Assembly: GCF_021190955.1 (NCBI RefSeq)
Contig: NZ_JAIOAO010000001.1
Span: forward strand, 806,001-870,000
Origin: Parachryseolinea silvisoli
Lineage (GTDB): Bacteria > Bacteroidota > Bacteroidia > Cytophagales > Cyclobacteriaceae
Direction of reading: 5' to 3'
Length of the DNA stretch: 64,000 bases
Below are positions 8,257 through 16,755 of the stretch, piece after piece; the first letter of the stretch is position 1, and each line of letters opens with the position of its first letter. A model generated the notes under the pieces. The model was not told the DNA's origin and ran no database searches. It was given only the letters and a program-made list of their open reading frames with translations. The translations under genes and the position numbers were made by a program.

Positions 8257-11200
8257 CTATACTGTTGCCACGGCCACGCCGGGCTTTTCGAAAACAAAAA
8301 TAACATTCGAAGTAAACCGCGTCTCGTCCTGTACCACCACGCGCAGTCCATACCGCTCGGCCAGGGCCGTCAGCGCTTTGCCGGATACAAAGTTAAGCGC
8401 TTGCTCGGCTTTATTGAATTTCAGCAACCGTACGGAAAAGAACTCCGTGAGCTTCGTGCCCCGGTGGCGCTCGGCCAGGTCGGCGTTGCCATCGCGCACG
8501 ATCAACCTTCCGCCGGGCTGTAACGCAGCAAAACACCGCACCAGCAAGATCTCCTGCGCCTCGGCGCTCAGGTAGTGCAATACATCGCTGATGATGATGA
8601 CATCGTAGGTCGCCAGATCGTATTGCATCACATCGGCCCGGTAAAACTGCAGCCGGTCCGTGCGCAAAAATCCATGCTGGGCCACCGCGATCTTTTCCGC
8701 GTCATAATCTACACCGGTAATCGTCCGACCGGACGACATGAATTGCAGCATGTAACACAAAAATCCATAGCCACAACCCAGGTCGAGCACCGTGGCCTGG
8801 CGCGGCACCAGCGCTTCAAAGGGCGCATAGTTCTTTTCCAGGCGCAGCTTAATCCGCATATACCACTCCAACACCGGCCCCTTGTACAGGTAGTTCAGGA
8901 TAAGCTTGTAGCGGTAATAATCGGGTGTCTCTTCGGCCGCCGCAAGACGTTTATATTCTTCCTTGAAATAGCGGCCGATCTTCTTGGTACGCTCGGCGTA
9001 CCCCGTGCCGAAGCGCGGGTCGTCGATCTCGATCGGCGGCAGGAACTCCAGCGCCACATGGCAGTCGTTGAGATAATGCTCGCCTTTCGGAATGGCCACG
9101 CCTACCCCGTGCATCAGCAAGGGCTGTACCGGCAGACGCAACGCCTCGGCCATGTAAAACGCACCTTTGTGAAAACGGCCGAGGGTACCATCCGCGGAGC
9201 GTGTCCCTTCGGGGAACACCACGACAGAGTATCCTTCGTTAATGCGATCTTGTAAACGCGCCACGCTATCACCTGCGCCGTCCATAACAGGGTAATAATC
9301 TGCCAGGCGCACCACCGCGCCAAAGACAGGCGAGTTCCACACCCACTTGTTGGTGAGCAGCACCAGTTTGGGGTGCAGCATGGTCGTCAGGAGTATATCG
9401 AGGATCGAGCTGTGGTTGCACACGATCATGCTGGCGCGGGAGAATGTAGCCGGTGTACGACCGATCACCTTGCGGTGAAAGCGCGGTGCCAGGGATACCA
9501 GCGAGCCGGTAAAGAAACCCAGCATGGCATGGTATAGCACACGAATCTGTTTACGCCCGAAAGGCACCAGCTTCAGTAATCCCCCCGTTACCGTCAGGAA
9601 CACCGCGCCAAAGAGAAAAAAGCTATAGGTAAAGAGCGTTTTGGCCAGGCCCAGGAAGGTCATCGGCGTGCGCCCGCGCTGCGTGCGCCGGGTAATCAAT
9701 GTACGGAACAAGAAGGGCTCCAGTGTCTGTGCCATGACAAACACACAAACAATGCCGATGATGGAGATCGCCGCAATGGAACGCAAGGCAGGGTGTTTGG
9801 CGAAGATCAAGACGCCCAGGCCGCAGATAGTCGTCACTGCCGACAGGAAAATAGACGTGCGCACGACGGGCATCAGCTTGCGCCCCGTGCGATACTCCTG
9901 TTGCAAGCCGTCCATGATAAAGATACTATAGTCGTCGCCCAAACCGAAAATGAACGTCGACACCATCACGTTGATGATGTTAAACTCGATGCCTGCCAGG
10001 GCCATGATGCCCAGAATCCAGATCCAGGTGACGAGCATCGGCACAAACGTAATCAGCGTAAGCTCGATGCGGCCATACAGGATCAGCAATGTTACAAACA
10101 CCAGCACCGACGTAAAGGTGATGATGAAATTAAAGTCGGCGTGTATATACTCGACAAACAGGTTCGTCAGCATCTGGCGGTCCACGGCGTGCGCCGGTGT
10201 ACCGGCCAGTGCCTGATATACTTCAGGTTTCTTTTCAGGCGCCACCTGCGCCAGTGTGATGATGGTGGCTTTGCCATCCTTCTCGATGATATAATCGTCG
10301 AAGAACGCGGCGCGAAACGGTTGCCAGGCGTCGGCTGTGAGGGGCGTATAGGCACGGGTCAGCAGCGAGTCAAACCGTTGCACTACCAGAGGCGAGAATC
10401 GCAGCGCCGCCGCCTCGGCATGTACTGCCTCCTGTACCCTTGCGACGCGCCCGGCGTTCCAGAATGAATGCCAACGCTGGATCCGGATACGCTGCAACGA
10501 GTCGGACACCATCAGCAGCGATACCGACGCAACCTTGCCAACCTGACCCGTACGCCGCAAGGCTTCCAGCGGCGGTAGAGCCTGTTCATTGCGTCGCAGG
10601 GCGGCTTCCAGGTTGTCGCCCTCGGCCACGACATAGAGCGAACTGAGCGATGCCTGGTTTAACGACTCCAGCCGCTGCTGCGCCTCCCGCGTTTCGGGGC
10701 GCATAAAGTTCAGCCCGCTCATGTCGCTGTTGAATTTTACCTGACCGGCAAAATAAAAGAACAGCGGCGTGAGCAACAGGATGGCGTAGACGACATAGCG
10801 GTTGGACTCAAAGTCAAAGGAAATGATACGCTGCACAGCGTTGGGACGCGACGATGCCAGCAAGTCTTCGCGCAGCAGGTGTGGCAGGAAAATAAGGGAG
10901 CACAACGCAGCGCCGATCAGGCTAAAGCCTGCAAACAATCCAACGTCGCGCAGTACGACCGCGTTGGTGAACTGGAGGCAGAAGAACGCCAGCACCGTCG
11001 TGGTACTGCCGATCGTGAGCGGATGGGCGAGCTCGCGAATTACTTCCTCGGCATTGTGCGTATGCTTGAGCGCCACCATGTAGTGCAGCGAATAGTTTAC
11101 GGCAATCCCCAGAATGACGGCGCCCACCGCCAGCGCCAAGACCGACAGCGTGCCGTGTAGTAACGCAATACAAGAAAGTGAAAAGAGCGCGCCAAAGGCG

Positions 11201-12108
11201 ACCGGTATCATCATCAGGAACGGCACGCGCTTCTTGCGAAAGAAACCCAGGATGACAAGGATGAGCAGCCCCAGCATCAGCCCGACGGTGAGCATCGTGT
11301 CGGCCCGCAGCTGTCGCGCATTGCCGACAGCCACCACGGGGGCGCCAAAGCAAGAGGCCATCAGCCCCGGATGCTCCTGCGCGGTCTTGTCCATCAGGTC
11401 TTGCAGCTGGGCAAGAAACTCGGCATTGTGCCGGGTCTCCGACGGCGGGTATACCGGCTGTAGAAAGAACAGGATGTGCCGGTGGTCGCGTGTCATGATA
11501 AAATTGTCGTACAGCTCGTAGTTTTCGTCGTACTGCAGGCGCTGCAGTTTCTTCAGCACCAGGAACGAAAAACCCAGCGGATCCTGCTGAATGACTTGCT
11601 TCGTCACGATACCCGACGGCGAGATCAGCTGGCGGTAGTTATTTCGTAACACCTGGCGCGCGACGTCAGGTTGCGAGATCGAGTCGAGATGACGGTAGTC
11701 GGCATCTTCCAGGAAGATGGGCAACGCTTGGGGTATAGCATGGAACAGCTCCAGGATGCGACTGTCGTCCACGCGTGCCGACACGTGTTTCACAAACGGA
11801 GCAAGCGTTGTTTCAATGCGGCTCGCCAACGTGTCGGCAAAGACCACGAGGCTGTCGGGCTGGGCCTGGGTGGCACTGTCGCGCACCGAGACCATCACCA
11901 CGATGCGTTCGACAAACTTCGAATGTTGGAAGATGTAGTTGATCTTTTCCACGCGGGGGTCATCGGGCAGAAATTGCGTGATGTCCTCCTCCAGCTCCAG
12001 GCGCAGGGCGCCTGCGCCGAGCAGGGCAATGGTGCCTGCGAAGACTAACCAGAACGCCGTACGGCGAGGCTTGAAAAACCGGTAAAGCGATAAGAAAAGC
12101 TGCTCCAT
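8257..12108 (-). CDS. Three-domain fusion: MMPL exporter, PlsC-like acyltransferase, SAM methyltransferase
   Basis: 1283 residues from the ATG at 12108 (MEQLFLSLYRFF); the frame is open up to 12171 but that part lies inside the DUF2062 gene. Residues 1 to about 815 are an RND/MMPL transporter: a TM helix, a large extracytoplasmic loop, a TM bundle (VGLMLGLLILVILGFF onward), then a second copy of the same plan. Residues about 860-1065 are a 1-acyl-glycerol-3-phosphate acyltransferase domain with NHSSILD (HX4D) at about 896 and FPEGTRS. Residues about 1090-1283 are a class I methyltransferase with VLDLGCGYG at about 1107. In Gram-negative aryl-polyene clusters these activities are separate genes. 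Likely role: move the lipid-linked polyene across the inner membrane, with acyl transfer and methylation coupled. Confidence 0.85.
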   Translation of the reverse strand: MEQLFLSLYRFFKPRRTAFWLVFAGTIALLGAGALRLELEEDITQFLPDDPRVEKINYIFQHSKFVERIVVMVSVRDSATQAQPDSLVVFADTLASRIETTLAPFVKHVSARVDDSRILELFHAIPQALPIFLEDADYRHLDSISQPDVARQVLRNNYRQLISPSGIVTKQVIQQDPLGFSFLVLKKLQRLQYDENYELYDNFIMTRDHRHILFFLQPVYPPSETRHNAEFLAQLQDLMDKTAQEHPGLMASCFGAPVVAVGNARQLRADTMLTVGLMLGLLILVILGFFRKKRVPFLMMIPVAFGALFSLSCIALLHGTLSVLALAVGAVILGIAVNYSLHYMVALKHTHNAEEVIRELAHPLTIGSTTTVLAFFCLQFTNAVVLRDVGLFAGFSLIGAALCSLIFLPHLLREDLLASSRPNAVQRIISFDFESNRYVVYAILLLTPLFFYFAGQVKFNSDMSGLNFMRPETREAQQRLESLNQASLSSLYVVAEGDNLEAALRRNEQALPPLEALRRTGQVGKVASVSLLMVSDSLQRIRIQRWHSFWNAGRVARVQEAVHAEAAALRFSPLVVQRFDSLLTRAYTPLTADAWQPFRAAFFDDYIIEKDGKATIITLAQVAPEKKPEVYQALAGTPAHAVDRQMLTNLFVEYIHADFNFIITFTSVLVFVTLLILYGRIELTLITFVPMLVTWIWILGIMALAGIEFNIINVMVSTFIFGLGDDYSIFIMDGLQQEYRTGRKLMPVVRTSIFLSAVTTICGLGVLIFAKHPALRSIAAISIIGIVCVFVMAQTLEPFLFRTLITRRTQRGRTPMTFLGLAKTLFTYSFFLFGAVFLTVTGGLLKLVPFGRKQIRVLYHAMLGFFTGSLVSLAPRFHRKVIGRTPATFSRASMIVCNHSSILDILLTTMLHPKLVLLTNKWVWNSPVFGAVVRLADYYPVMDGAGDSVARLQDRINEGYSVVVFPEGTRSADGTLGRFHKGAFYMAEALRLPVQPLLMHGVGVAIPKGEHYLNDCHVALEFLPPIEIDDPRFGTGYAERTKKIGRYFKEEYKRLAAAEETPDYYRYKLILNYLYKGPVLEWYMRIKLRLEKNYAPFEALVPRQATVLDLGCGYGFLCYMLQFMSSGRTITGVDYDAEKIAVAQHGFLRTDRLQFYRADVMQYDLATYDVIIISDVLHYLSAEAQEILLVRCFAALQPGGRLIVRDGNADLAERHRGTKLTEFFSVRLLKFNKAEQALNFVSGKALTALAERYGLRVVVQDETRFTSNVIFVFEKPGVAVATV

Positions 12109-12127
12109 CTGAACCGGCAAATATACC

Positions 12128-12493
12128 TTATTTCTCAGACCGGCGCATGCGAAGTACCTTAACCAGCACAAACGTTAATAATCCAGAAACAAGGCCAGCT
12201 GCGACGGCGAGCGTGGTCGCACCCAACACGTATTGCAGAAAGCTATCCTGTAGTTGCGCGAAATCGATGTCGCGGCTAAAGCGAATGTACTGCGCGCGGT
12301 CGCCCATCCAGATGCGCCCCGTAAGGTGACTGAGAAACAGAATCAGCGGGATCATGGGCGGTATGCTGATGTTGGCCGTCAGGATCACCAGCGCTTTATT
12401 CAGCCGCAAGGCAAACGCCAGCGCGATGGCCAGGATAAGCTGAAAGCCCCATAGTGGCACAATGCCCATAAAAATCCCAACCCCCACCGACAC
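12128..12493 (-). CDS. DUF2062 membrane domain, probable C-terminal half of the glycosyltransferase
   Basis: From the GTG at 12493 this gives 121 residues, with the DUF2062 core MGIVPLWGFQ, several membrane helices and NISIPPMIP. The start is doubtful. The same frame stays open upstream to about 12570, and the peptide there (FRQVLREVRTQLFDPRES, then AGVKAVSVGVGIF) is what one expects of the normal DUF2062 N-terminus, but it holds no ATG, GTG or TTG. The upstream GT2 gene enters this frame by a -1 shift at a run of ten A. I therefore think this is the second half of a GT2-DUF2062 protein made by slippage, or a gene split by a real or sequencing indel. Confidence 0.7.
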   Translation of the reverse strand: MSVGVGIFMGIVPLWGFQLILAIALAFALRLNKALVILTANISIPPMIPLILFLSHLTGRIWMGDRAQYIRFSRDIDFAQLQDSFLQYVLGATTLAVAAGLVSGLLTFVLVKVLRMRRSEK

Positions 12494-12498
12494 GGCTT

Positions 12499-13317
12499 TT
12501 ACGCCGGCCGATTCCCGGGGGTCAAAGAGCTGGGTGCGGACTTCCCGGAGGACTTGCCTGAAGTTTTTTTTTTAAGTCCCCGGAAGAGATCGCGGGGTTT
12601 GATATACAGCAGGGTGATGGTCACCAGGACTGTATTAAGTACACTGATCCGCGAGAAATCGCGGAAGGGTCGAAAATGCGTAATGCGTTTTTCCTTCTCC
12701 GGATAAAACACTTTTACCGGTACCTCCGTCACTTCAATTCCCGCCCAGGCGGCCCGTACCAATACTTCAATCTCAAATTCGTATTTGCGGGTAAAGAATG
12801 TAAAGTCGCGCAACGCCTTTACGGGGTACAGCCGGTATCCGCTTTGCGTGTCACGCATCGTCAGGCCCGTTTCAAACTTATACCAGAAGTTAGAGAACTT
12901 GTTGCCAAAGCTGCTTTTGCCGGGCACGCTGGCCTGGTCCATGTTACGCGCGCCGATGATAATGGCGTTGGGTGACGTCTTCAGTTTTTCCAGGAACACC
13001 GGCAGGTCGTCGGCATAGTGCTGCCCGTCGGAGTCGATGGTAATGGCATAGTCGTACCCTAATGCCACGGCCTTTGCAAAGCCCTGGCGCAGCGCATAAC
13101 CCTTGCCGCGGTTCTGTGTATAATCCACCAGGGCTACCTGTGGGTACCGTTCGGCCAGCATCTCGCGCGTGCCGTCGGTGGCGCCGTCATTCACCACCAC
13201 CACGTGCCGCGTATACTGCAGCACGTCGTGCAACACGCTTGCCAACGGTACAGCGTTGTTATAGGTGGGGATCAGCACGCATACGTTGCGCTGCTCGAAT
13301 GCGGCGTCCATCGTCAT
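12499..13317 (-). CDS. Family 2 glycosyltransferase (dolichyl-phosphate-sugar synthase type)
   Basis: 272 residues. GT-A fold motifs are plain: VLIPTYNN near the N-terminus, VVVNDGATDGT, and the DXD-like DSDGQHYADD where the metal and nucleotide sugar bind; the RDTQSGYRLYP segment is typical of DPM/UGT-like GT2 enzymes. It would transfer a sugar to a lipid or polyene head group on the inner membrane. The zero-frame C-terminus after the A10 tract (TSGKSSGKSAPSSLTPGNRPA) is low-complexity and looks like an out-of-frame tail, while the -1 frame continues into DUF2062. Starts with an ATGA overlap on the dehydratase stop. Confidence 0.85.
   Translation of the reverse strand: MTMDAAFEQRNVCVLIPTYNNAVPLASVLHDVLQYTRHVVVVNDGATDGTREMLAERYPQVALVDYTQNRGKGYALRQGFAKAVALGYDYAITIDSDGQHYADDLPVFLEKLKTSPNAIIIGARNMDQASVPGKSSFGNKFSNFWYKFETGLTMRDTQSGYRLYPVKALRDFTFFTRKYEFEIEVLVRAAWAGIEVTEVPVKVFYPEKEKRITHFRPFRDFSRISVLNTVLVTITLLYIKPRDLFRGLKKKTSGKSSGKSAPSSLTPGNRPA
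12564..12573 (-). promoter_or_regulatory. A10 slippage/frameshift site joining GT2 to DUF2062
   Basis: On the coding (minus) strand the sequence is CTT, ten A, then CTT. In the GT2 frame it reads L-K-K-K-T; a -1 shift gives K-K-K-N-F-R-Q and then the complete DUF2062 domain. A TAA in the -1 frame sits directly before the A run and the next stop in the zero frame comes 21 codons after it, so the two frames meet only here. Such A runs are classic sites of transcriptional slippage; a homopolymer sequencing error would look the same. Confidence 0.6.
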
Positions 13318-13682
13318 GCGGCCGGGGATAAAGTGCCTTTGAATTTAAAGAAGATCACTGCGTCCGCCGACAAGCTACCGTCAACAGTATAACGACCGCC
13401 GGCCAGGGTATAGGATACCGTCACCACGACTTCGCTATGCTCGGTGGGATTCAGGATCGAGAGAAATTTCATGTTATCGGCCGTCGTAATCTGCAGCGGC
13501 GCACCGACACTTTGCTCGACAAGCTCGCGCACGATCTGCATCATACATACGCCCGGCACGACGGGCTGCCCGGGAAAGTGCCCGTTAAAAATGCGGTGGC
13601 CGGCATCGAGGGTAATCACCGCACGCGCCGAGGCCGGCGCCAGGTCCTTTGTTACAATATGGTAAAAGTTATCCAGGAGCAT
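13314..13682 (-). CDS. FabZ-like 3-hydroxyacyl-ACP dehydratase, His-bearing subunit
   Basis: 122-residue single hotdog domain. The FabZ signature is present as NGHFPGQPVVPGV with the catalytic His at 35. By FabZ spacing, the partner Glu should be at position 49, where this protein has Gln (VCMMQIV). The second hotdog protein of the cluster (23366-23797) shows the reverse: a Glu but no His. The two therefore look like complementary halves of one heterodimeric dehydratase, as described for ApeI/ApeP in aryl-polyene synthesis. It would dehydrate the 3-hydroxyacyl-ACP after each elongation round. Confidence 0.82.
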   Translation of the reverse strand: MLLDNFYHIVTKDLAPASARAVITLDAGHRIFNGHFPGQPVVPGVCMMQIVRELVEQSVGAPLQITTADNMKFLSILNPTEHSEVVVTVSYTLAGGRYTVDGSLSADAVIFFKFKGTLSPAA

Positions 13683-14303
13683 TCAGGGGCGTTCTAGTTT
13701 CCGGAGGCTGATCGTCATGGCAAACGTATGGTGGCGAACAATGATGGTGTCGGGTAGCAAGGCATTGTTTCCTGTCTGCTCGACCGTCACCTTGCGCTTA
13801 CGCCGCGAGCCGGTTTCCAGCCTCCGCAAAGAAGCACAATCCGGCCCGGTTATAAAATATGCGGTTTCCTTTTTTTGAGCCACGCCGTAATAAACCTCGT
13901 CTCCCTCCTGCCAGGCTTGCCACGCCCCGTTTCGGAACGGCAGCCCCAGCACCAGGGCGAAGTCTTTGCGCAGCGTTTCGATGACCGGCTTTTTGTTGAG
14001 TTGTTTGATGACCTGCCGGGCACTAAAGCTGCCGTCGGCCGCAAAAGCAAAGTCAAAAAAGGTGACACCCGCCTCGTTGGTAAATACCACCCGCGTAGAC
14101 GAATCCGGCATTTGCTTCACCAACAATAACCCGCTGATGTGTTTGCCGATGACATCGACAGAGGTGGTGTACCACGCCGTACCCAACCCCTGCGGCGCCA
14201 TACGCGCCGCGCACGACGGGTCGACGGCAACCGGGCGCAGTCCCTTGTAGGCCGATGCGCAGGCCCCCAGTAGCAATAGCAGACTATAACGCAAATACCT
14301 CAT
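13683..14303 (-). CDS. LolB-like/DUF3261-type lipoprotein of the pigment cluster
   Basis: 206 residues with a lipoprotein signal (LLLLLGAC, Cys at about 15). The mature domain is beta-rich with segments such as GKHISGLLLVKQMPDSSTRVVFTNEAGVTFFDFAFAADGSF that resemble the half-barrel of LolA/LolB-type lipid carriers. A lipoprotein of this kind next to LolA is a standard part of aryl-polyene clusters. Likely outer-membrane-anchored receptor for the pigment lipid. Overlaps the lolA-like gene by 20 bases. The family name is inferred from context and the fold pattern. Confidence 0.65.
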   Translation of the reverse strand: MRYLRYSLLLLLGACASAYKGLRPVAVDPSCAARMAPQGLGTAWYTTSVDVIGKHISGLLLVKQMPDSSTRVVFTNEAGVTFFDFAFAADGSFSARQVIKQLNKKPVIETLRKDFALVLGLPFRNGAWQAWQEGDEVYYGVAQKKETAYFITGPDCASLRRLETGSRRKRKVTVEQTGNNALLPDTIIVRHHTFAMTISLRKLERP

Positions 14304-14934
14304 CGGCTACCGCTGCGTTAAGCGTTTTGTTTGAGAACAGGATCGTCGTCACATCGCCCGCAGGCTCATTCATTTCAATGGACTTTACCGAATAGTCCTT
14401 CTTGTCTACCACCAGCACGATGGTTTTAAAAAACTCTTTGAGGGACTTGCTGGCCGGCGTCATTTCCAGCAGGTATTGTTTGTCGTTCTCAAAAACGCGT
14501 GACGTGAAATCTTTACTATCGAGAATGGTGCCCTGCACACAGTCGATCATAATACGGTTTACCTGCTGGAAGAGCTTGTTCGAGCGCACGTTGATGCGGT
14601 TCTCTTTTTGTTCGTCGCGTACCAGCATTTTGTCGCCGTTCATCACCATGCGGTACGTGAACGGCTTGGTATAATCAATGCGCACGCGGTTGCTGCGTTT
14701 GAACCAGAACTTGCCGTACGACGTGATCTTCTCGGTAAGCGCGGTCAGTACTTTTTCCTGGGTGAAATCCGCCGTGATGGTTTGCACCTTTTGCGACTCG
14801 GTGGCAAACCGCTGTTTAAACGCGGGCAGGTCGGCCACGGGTTTGTAACCGGTGTATTGTTGTGCCCGTGCGGCACCCGCGATCAGGATGAGGAACATCC
14901 AAACGGGTACGCCAGGTTTTCGATTGCTATTCAT
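14284..14934 (-). CDS. LolA-like outer-membrane lipid carrier
   Basis: 216 residues from the ATG at 14934, with a signal peptide (cleavage near AARAQ). The mature part matches the LolA fold: FKQRFATESQKVQTITADFTQEKVLTALTEKITSYGKFWFKRSNRVRIDYTKPF is the family N-terminal beta-sheet that forms the hydrophobic cradle. In the pathway it would carry the hydrophobic polyene lipid across the periplasm to the lipoprotein encoded next door. The longer frame start at 14958 adds residues inside the deacetylase gene and spoils the signal peptide, so I prefer 14934. It is a paralogue dedicated to the cluster rather than the general lipoprotein carrier, judged by context. Confidence 0.85.
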   Translation of the reverse strand: MNSNRKPGVPVWMFLILIAGAARAQQYTGYKPVADLPAFKQRFATESQKVQTITADFTQEKVLTALTEKITSYGKFWFKRSNRVRIDYTKPFTYRMVMNGDKMLVRDEQKENRINVRSNKLFQQVNRIMIDCVQGTILDSKDFTSRVFENDKQYLLEMTPASKSLKEFFKTIVLVVDKKDYSVKSIEMNEPAGDVTTILFSNKTLNAAVADEVFAL

Positions 14935-15697
14935 AGGCTTTTTCTTGCAGTAATTCATCTACCCGTACAACTTTCAAACCAAGTTTGGCTACATGATCCA
15001 GGAACGCCGGCAGCACGTCCAGCATGCTGTCGCTGTAGTCATGAAACAACACAATGTCGCCGCCTTTCAACGAACGCGTGACGCGTTGGAGCAACTTGTC
15101 GCGGTCTTTTATAACCGTATCAAACGACCGCACACTCCATCCTACCACGATATAATTGCCACGCCGCACAGCCCGGGCCACCATCGGGTTCGTTACGCCA
15201 TACGGCGGCCGGAAGAACCGCGGGGTGCGCCCGAGAACGGAAGCCAATGCTGAGTCTGTCTGTTGCAGCTCGGTGGTGACTGCCCCCGCGGTCTGCAAGT
15301 CAAAGGTCTTGCCGTGCCAATAGCTGTGATTGCCCAGCAAATGCCCGCCGGCGTGGATGGCCGTCACCACCTGGGGACTAGCCGCCACGCGATGCCCAAT
15401 GCAAAAGAACGCAGCCGCTATACCTCGTTCTTCTAACAGTGCCAGGATCTTTTCAGTCTTCCCCGGAATGGGGCCATCGTCAAACGTCAGTGCAATAGCA
15501 TCGGTGCGGACACCGCGCGAACGAGCCGGCACGAAGTATTGCAACGACAGCACCGTGGCGCCCAGGGCGCTGACCGATAAATATACTACCACGACAAACA
15601 CATACCACCAGATCGATACCGGCTGTTGTATATTCAACAGGGCCAGTCCCAGCAGGGTCAAAACAGCGAGCAGATCAACTATGCGGTAGCGTGGCAT
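14927..15697 (-). CDS. Polysaccharide deacetylase-like (NodB) membrane protein
   Basis: 256 residues: two N-terminal membrane helices (about 8-22 and 30-52), then a NodB-homology domain. Catalytic motifs are all present: TFDDGP (Asp73, Asp74), GNHSYWH (His124 and His128 for metal), RPPYG, and LFHDY near the end. These enzymes remove acetyl groups from N- or O-acetyl sugars. Together with the GT2 it suggests a sugar or amino-sugar step in building or tailoring the pigment anchor. It overlaps the ketosynthase-like gene by 19 bases and lolA by 8. Confidence 0.85.
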   Translation of the reverse strand: MPRYRIVDLLAVLTLLGLALLNIQQPVSIWWYVFVVVVYLSVSALGATVLSLQYFVPARSRGVRTDAIALTFDDGPIPGKTEKILALLEERGIAAAFFCIGHRVAASPQVVTAIHAGGHLLGNHSYWHGKTFDLQTAGAVTTELQQTDSALASVLGRTPRFFRPPYGVTNPMVARAVRRGNYIVVGWSVRSFDTVIKDRDKLLQRVTRSLKGGDIVLFHDYSDSMLDVLPAFLDHVAKLGLKVVRVDELLQEKAYE

Positions 15698-16755
15698 GAC
15701 CGGAGTAGTACAAGGCTATAATGCGTACCAAAATACTGGTTAAACACCAGCACGTACCGCGGGGTGCGCCCGGCATCCACCTGTAACACACCTTGCGGCA
15801 CACGGCCTGCGCGGAGTATGTCGGCTCCGAGCCAACAAGCGAACGCTGTGGCGACAGGGTACTCACCGCACAGGTGTTTATAAAACCCCCGCGAGCTACC
15901 GCCAAACGATGTACGGCAAAGCTCTACCAGCAAAGCATCGTCTTGTGATGCGCCGCCAGCACCGGCCAGCACTACATCCACATCCGCCGCCGTTATACCG
16001 GCGGACGCGAGAAATTGCTCTACGCGACGCTGCAATACCCCCTGCGACGGTTTATATAATGTTTCTATACCTTCTACGGTGGCCACATCCGTGGCCGAAG
16101 GTGCACCGGTCAACAGGAAGCACGCAGCGCCTTCGCCGTGTAACACACCACTCCCTTCTTTAAACATACCCAGGCTGCGCACACCGTCTTCGCGGAATAC
16201 ACCAAAACGTTTCCAAAGGGCGTGACTGATGTCGGTGATCTCGTCCACACCACCGGCCAGCAGCGTGCGCGATGGATCTTCCTTTACGTGCAGCACAGCG
16301 TCGAGCAGCGCATGCTCAAACGAGAATGCGCCTTGAGTAAAGGTCTGGTTGTAGGCCTGGCAGCCGAGCAACAGAGCGAGCTGCGAGCCAATCGTGTTGT
16401 GGGTCGATTGAATGAACGGCGTGGGGTTCAGTGCCTCTTCGCGAAGTGTAACCATCTTCGTCATAAAGCTGCCGGTATCTTCCATACAGCCATAGCCGGT
16501 ACCCATCACGATACCGCCCGGCATAGGTACCTGCGCTTCGCGCAAAGCCATCATGCCCGCCGTAACACCGAGGCGAATAACGCGGCTCATGCGGCGCAAC
16601 TGCCGCGCGTCGATCCACTCCTCATATACCGGCTCCTGGCACACCAGACGCGCGCCGGCCGGTGCCGTCGCCAGGTCCTCCGCAGAGCGCCAGGGGGCAA
16701 TCGAGCCCATGCCGCGGATGTACACGCGCGGGGTGTTGTTTCCGGTGGTCGTCAT
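15679..16755 (-). CDS. Cys-less ketosynthase-like protein (chain-length-factor type)
   Basis: 358-residue thiolase-fold ketosynthase relative. The nucleophile region reads TFTQGAFSFEHALLDAV where an active KS has TACSSS, so the catalytic Cys is missing, and the usual HGTGT and GHTLG histidine motifs are not kept. This is the pattern of a chain-length factor or structural partner. It overlaps the intact ketosynthase gene at 16752 by four bases (ATGA), which argues that the two form a KS-CLF heterodimer building the polyene chain. A decarboxylase role as in KSQ is less likely because the His residues are also gone. Confidence 0.8.
   Translation of the reverse strand: MTTTGNNTPRVYIRGMGSIAPWRSAEDLATAPAGARLVCQEPVYEEWIDARQLRRMSRVIRLGVTAGMMALREAQVPMPGGIVMGTGYGCMEDTGSFMTKMVTLREEALNPTPFIQSTHNTIGSQLALLLGCQAYNQTFTQGAFSFEHALLDAVLHVKEDPSRTLLAGGVDEITDISHALWKRFGVFREDGVRSLGMFKEGSGVLHGEGAACFLLTGAPSATDVATVEGIETLYKPSQGVLQRRVEQFLASAGITAADVDVVLAGAGGASQDDALLVELCRTSFGGSSRGFYKHLCGEYPVATAFACWLGADILRAGRVPQGVLQVDAGRTPRYVLVFNQYFGTHYSLVLLRSCHATA

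Noticed and set aside
7113-9255. Plus-strand open frames of 200-226 codons opposite the CrtI-like and MMPL genes
   Set aside because: Antisense shadows of genes with strong motifs; no signal, no spacing, no family pattern.
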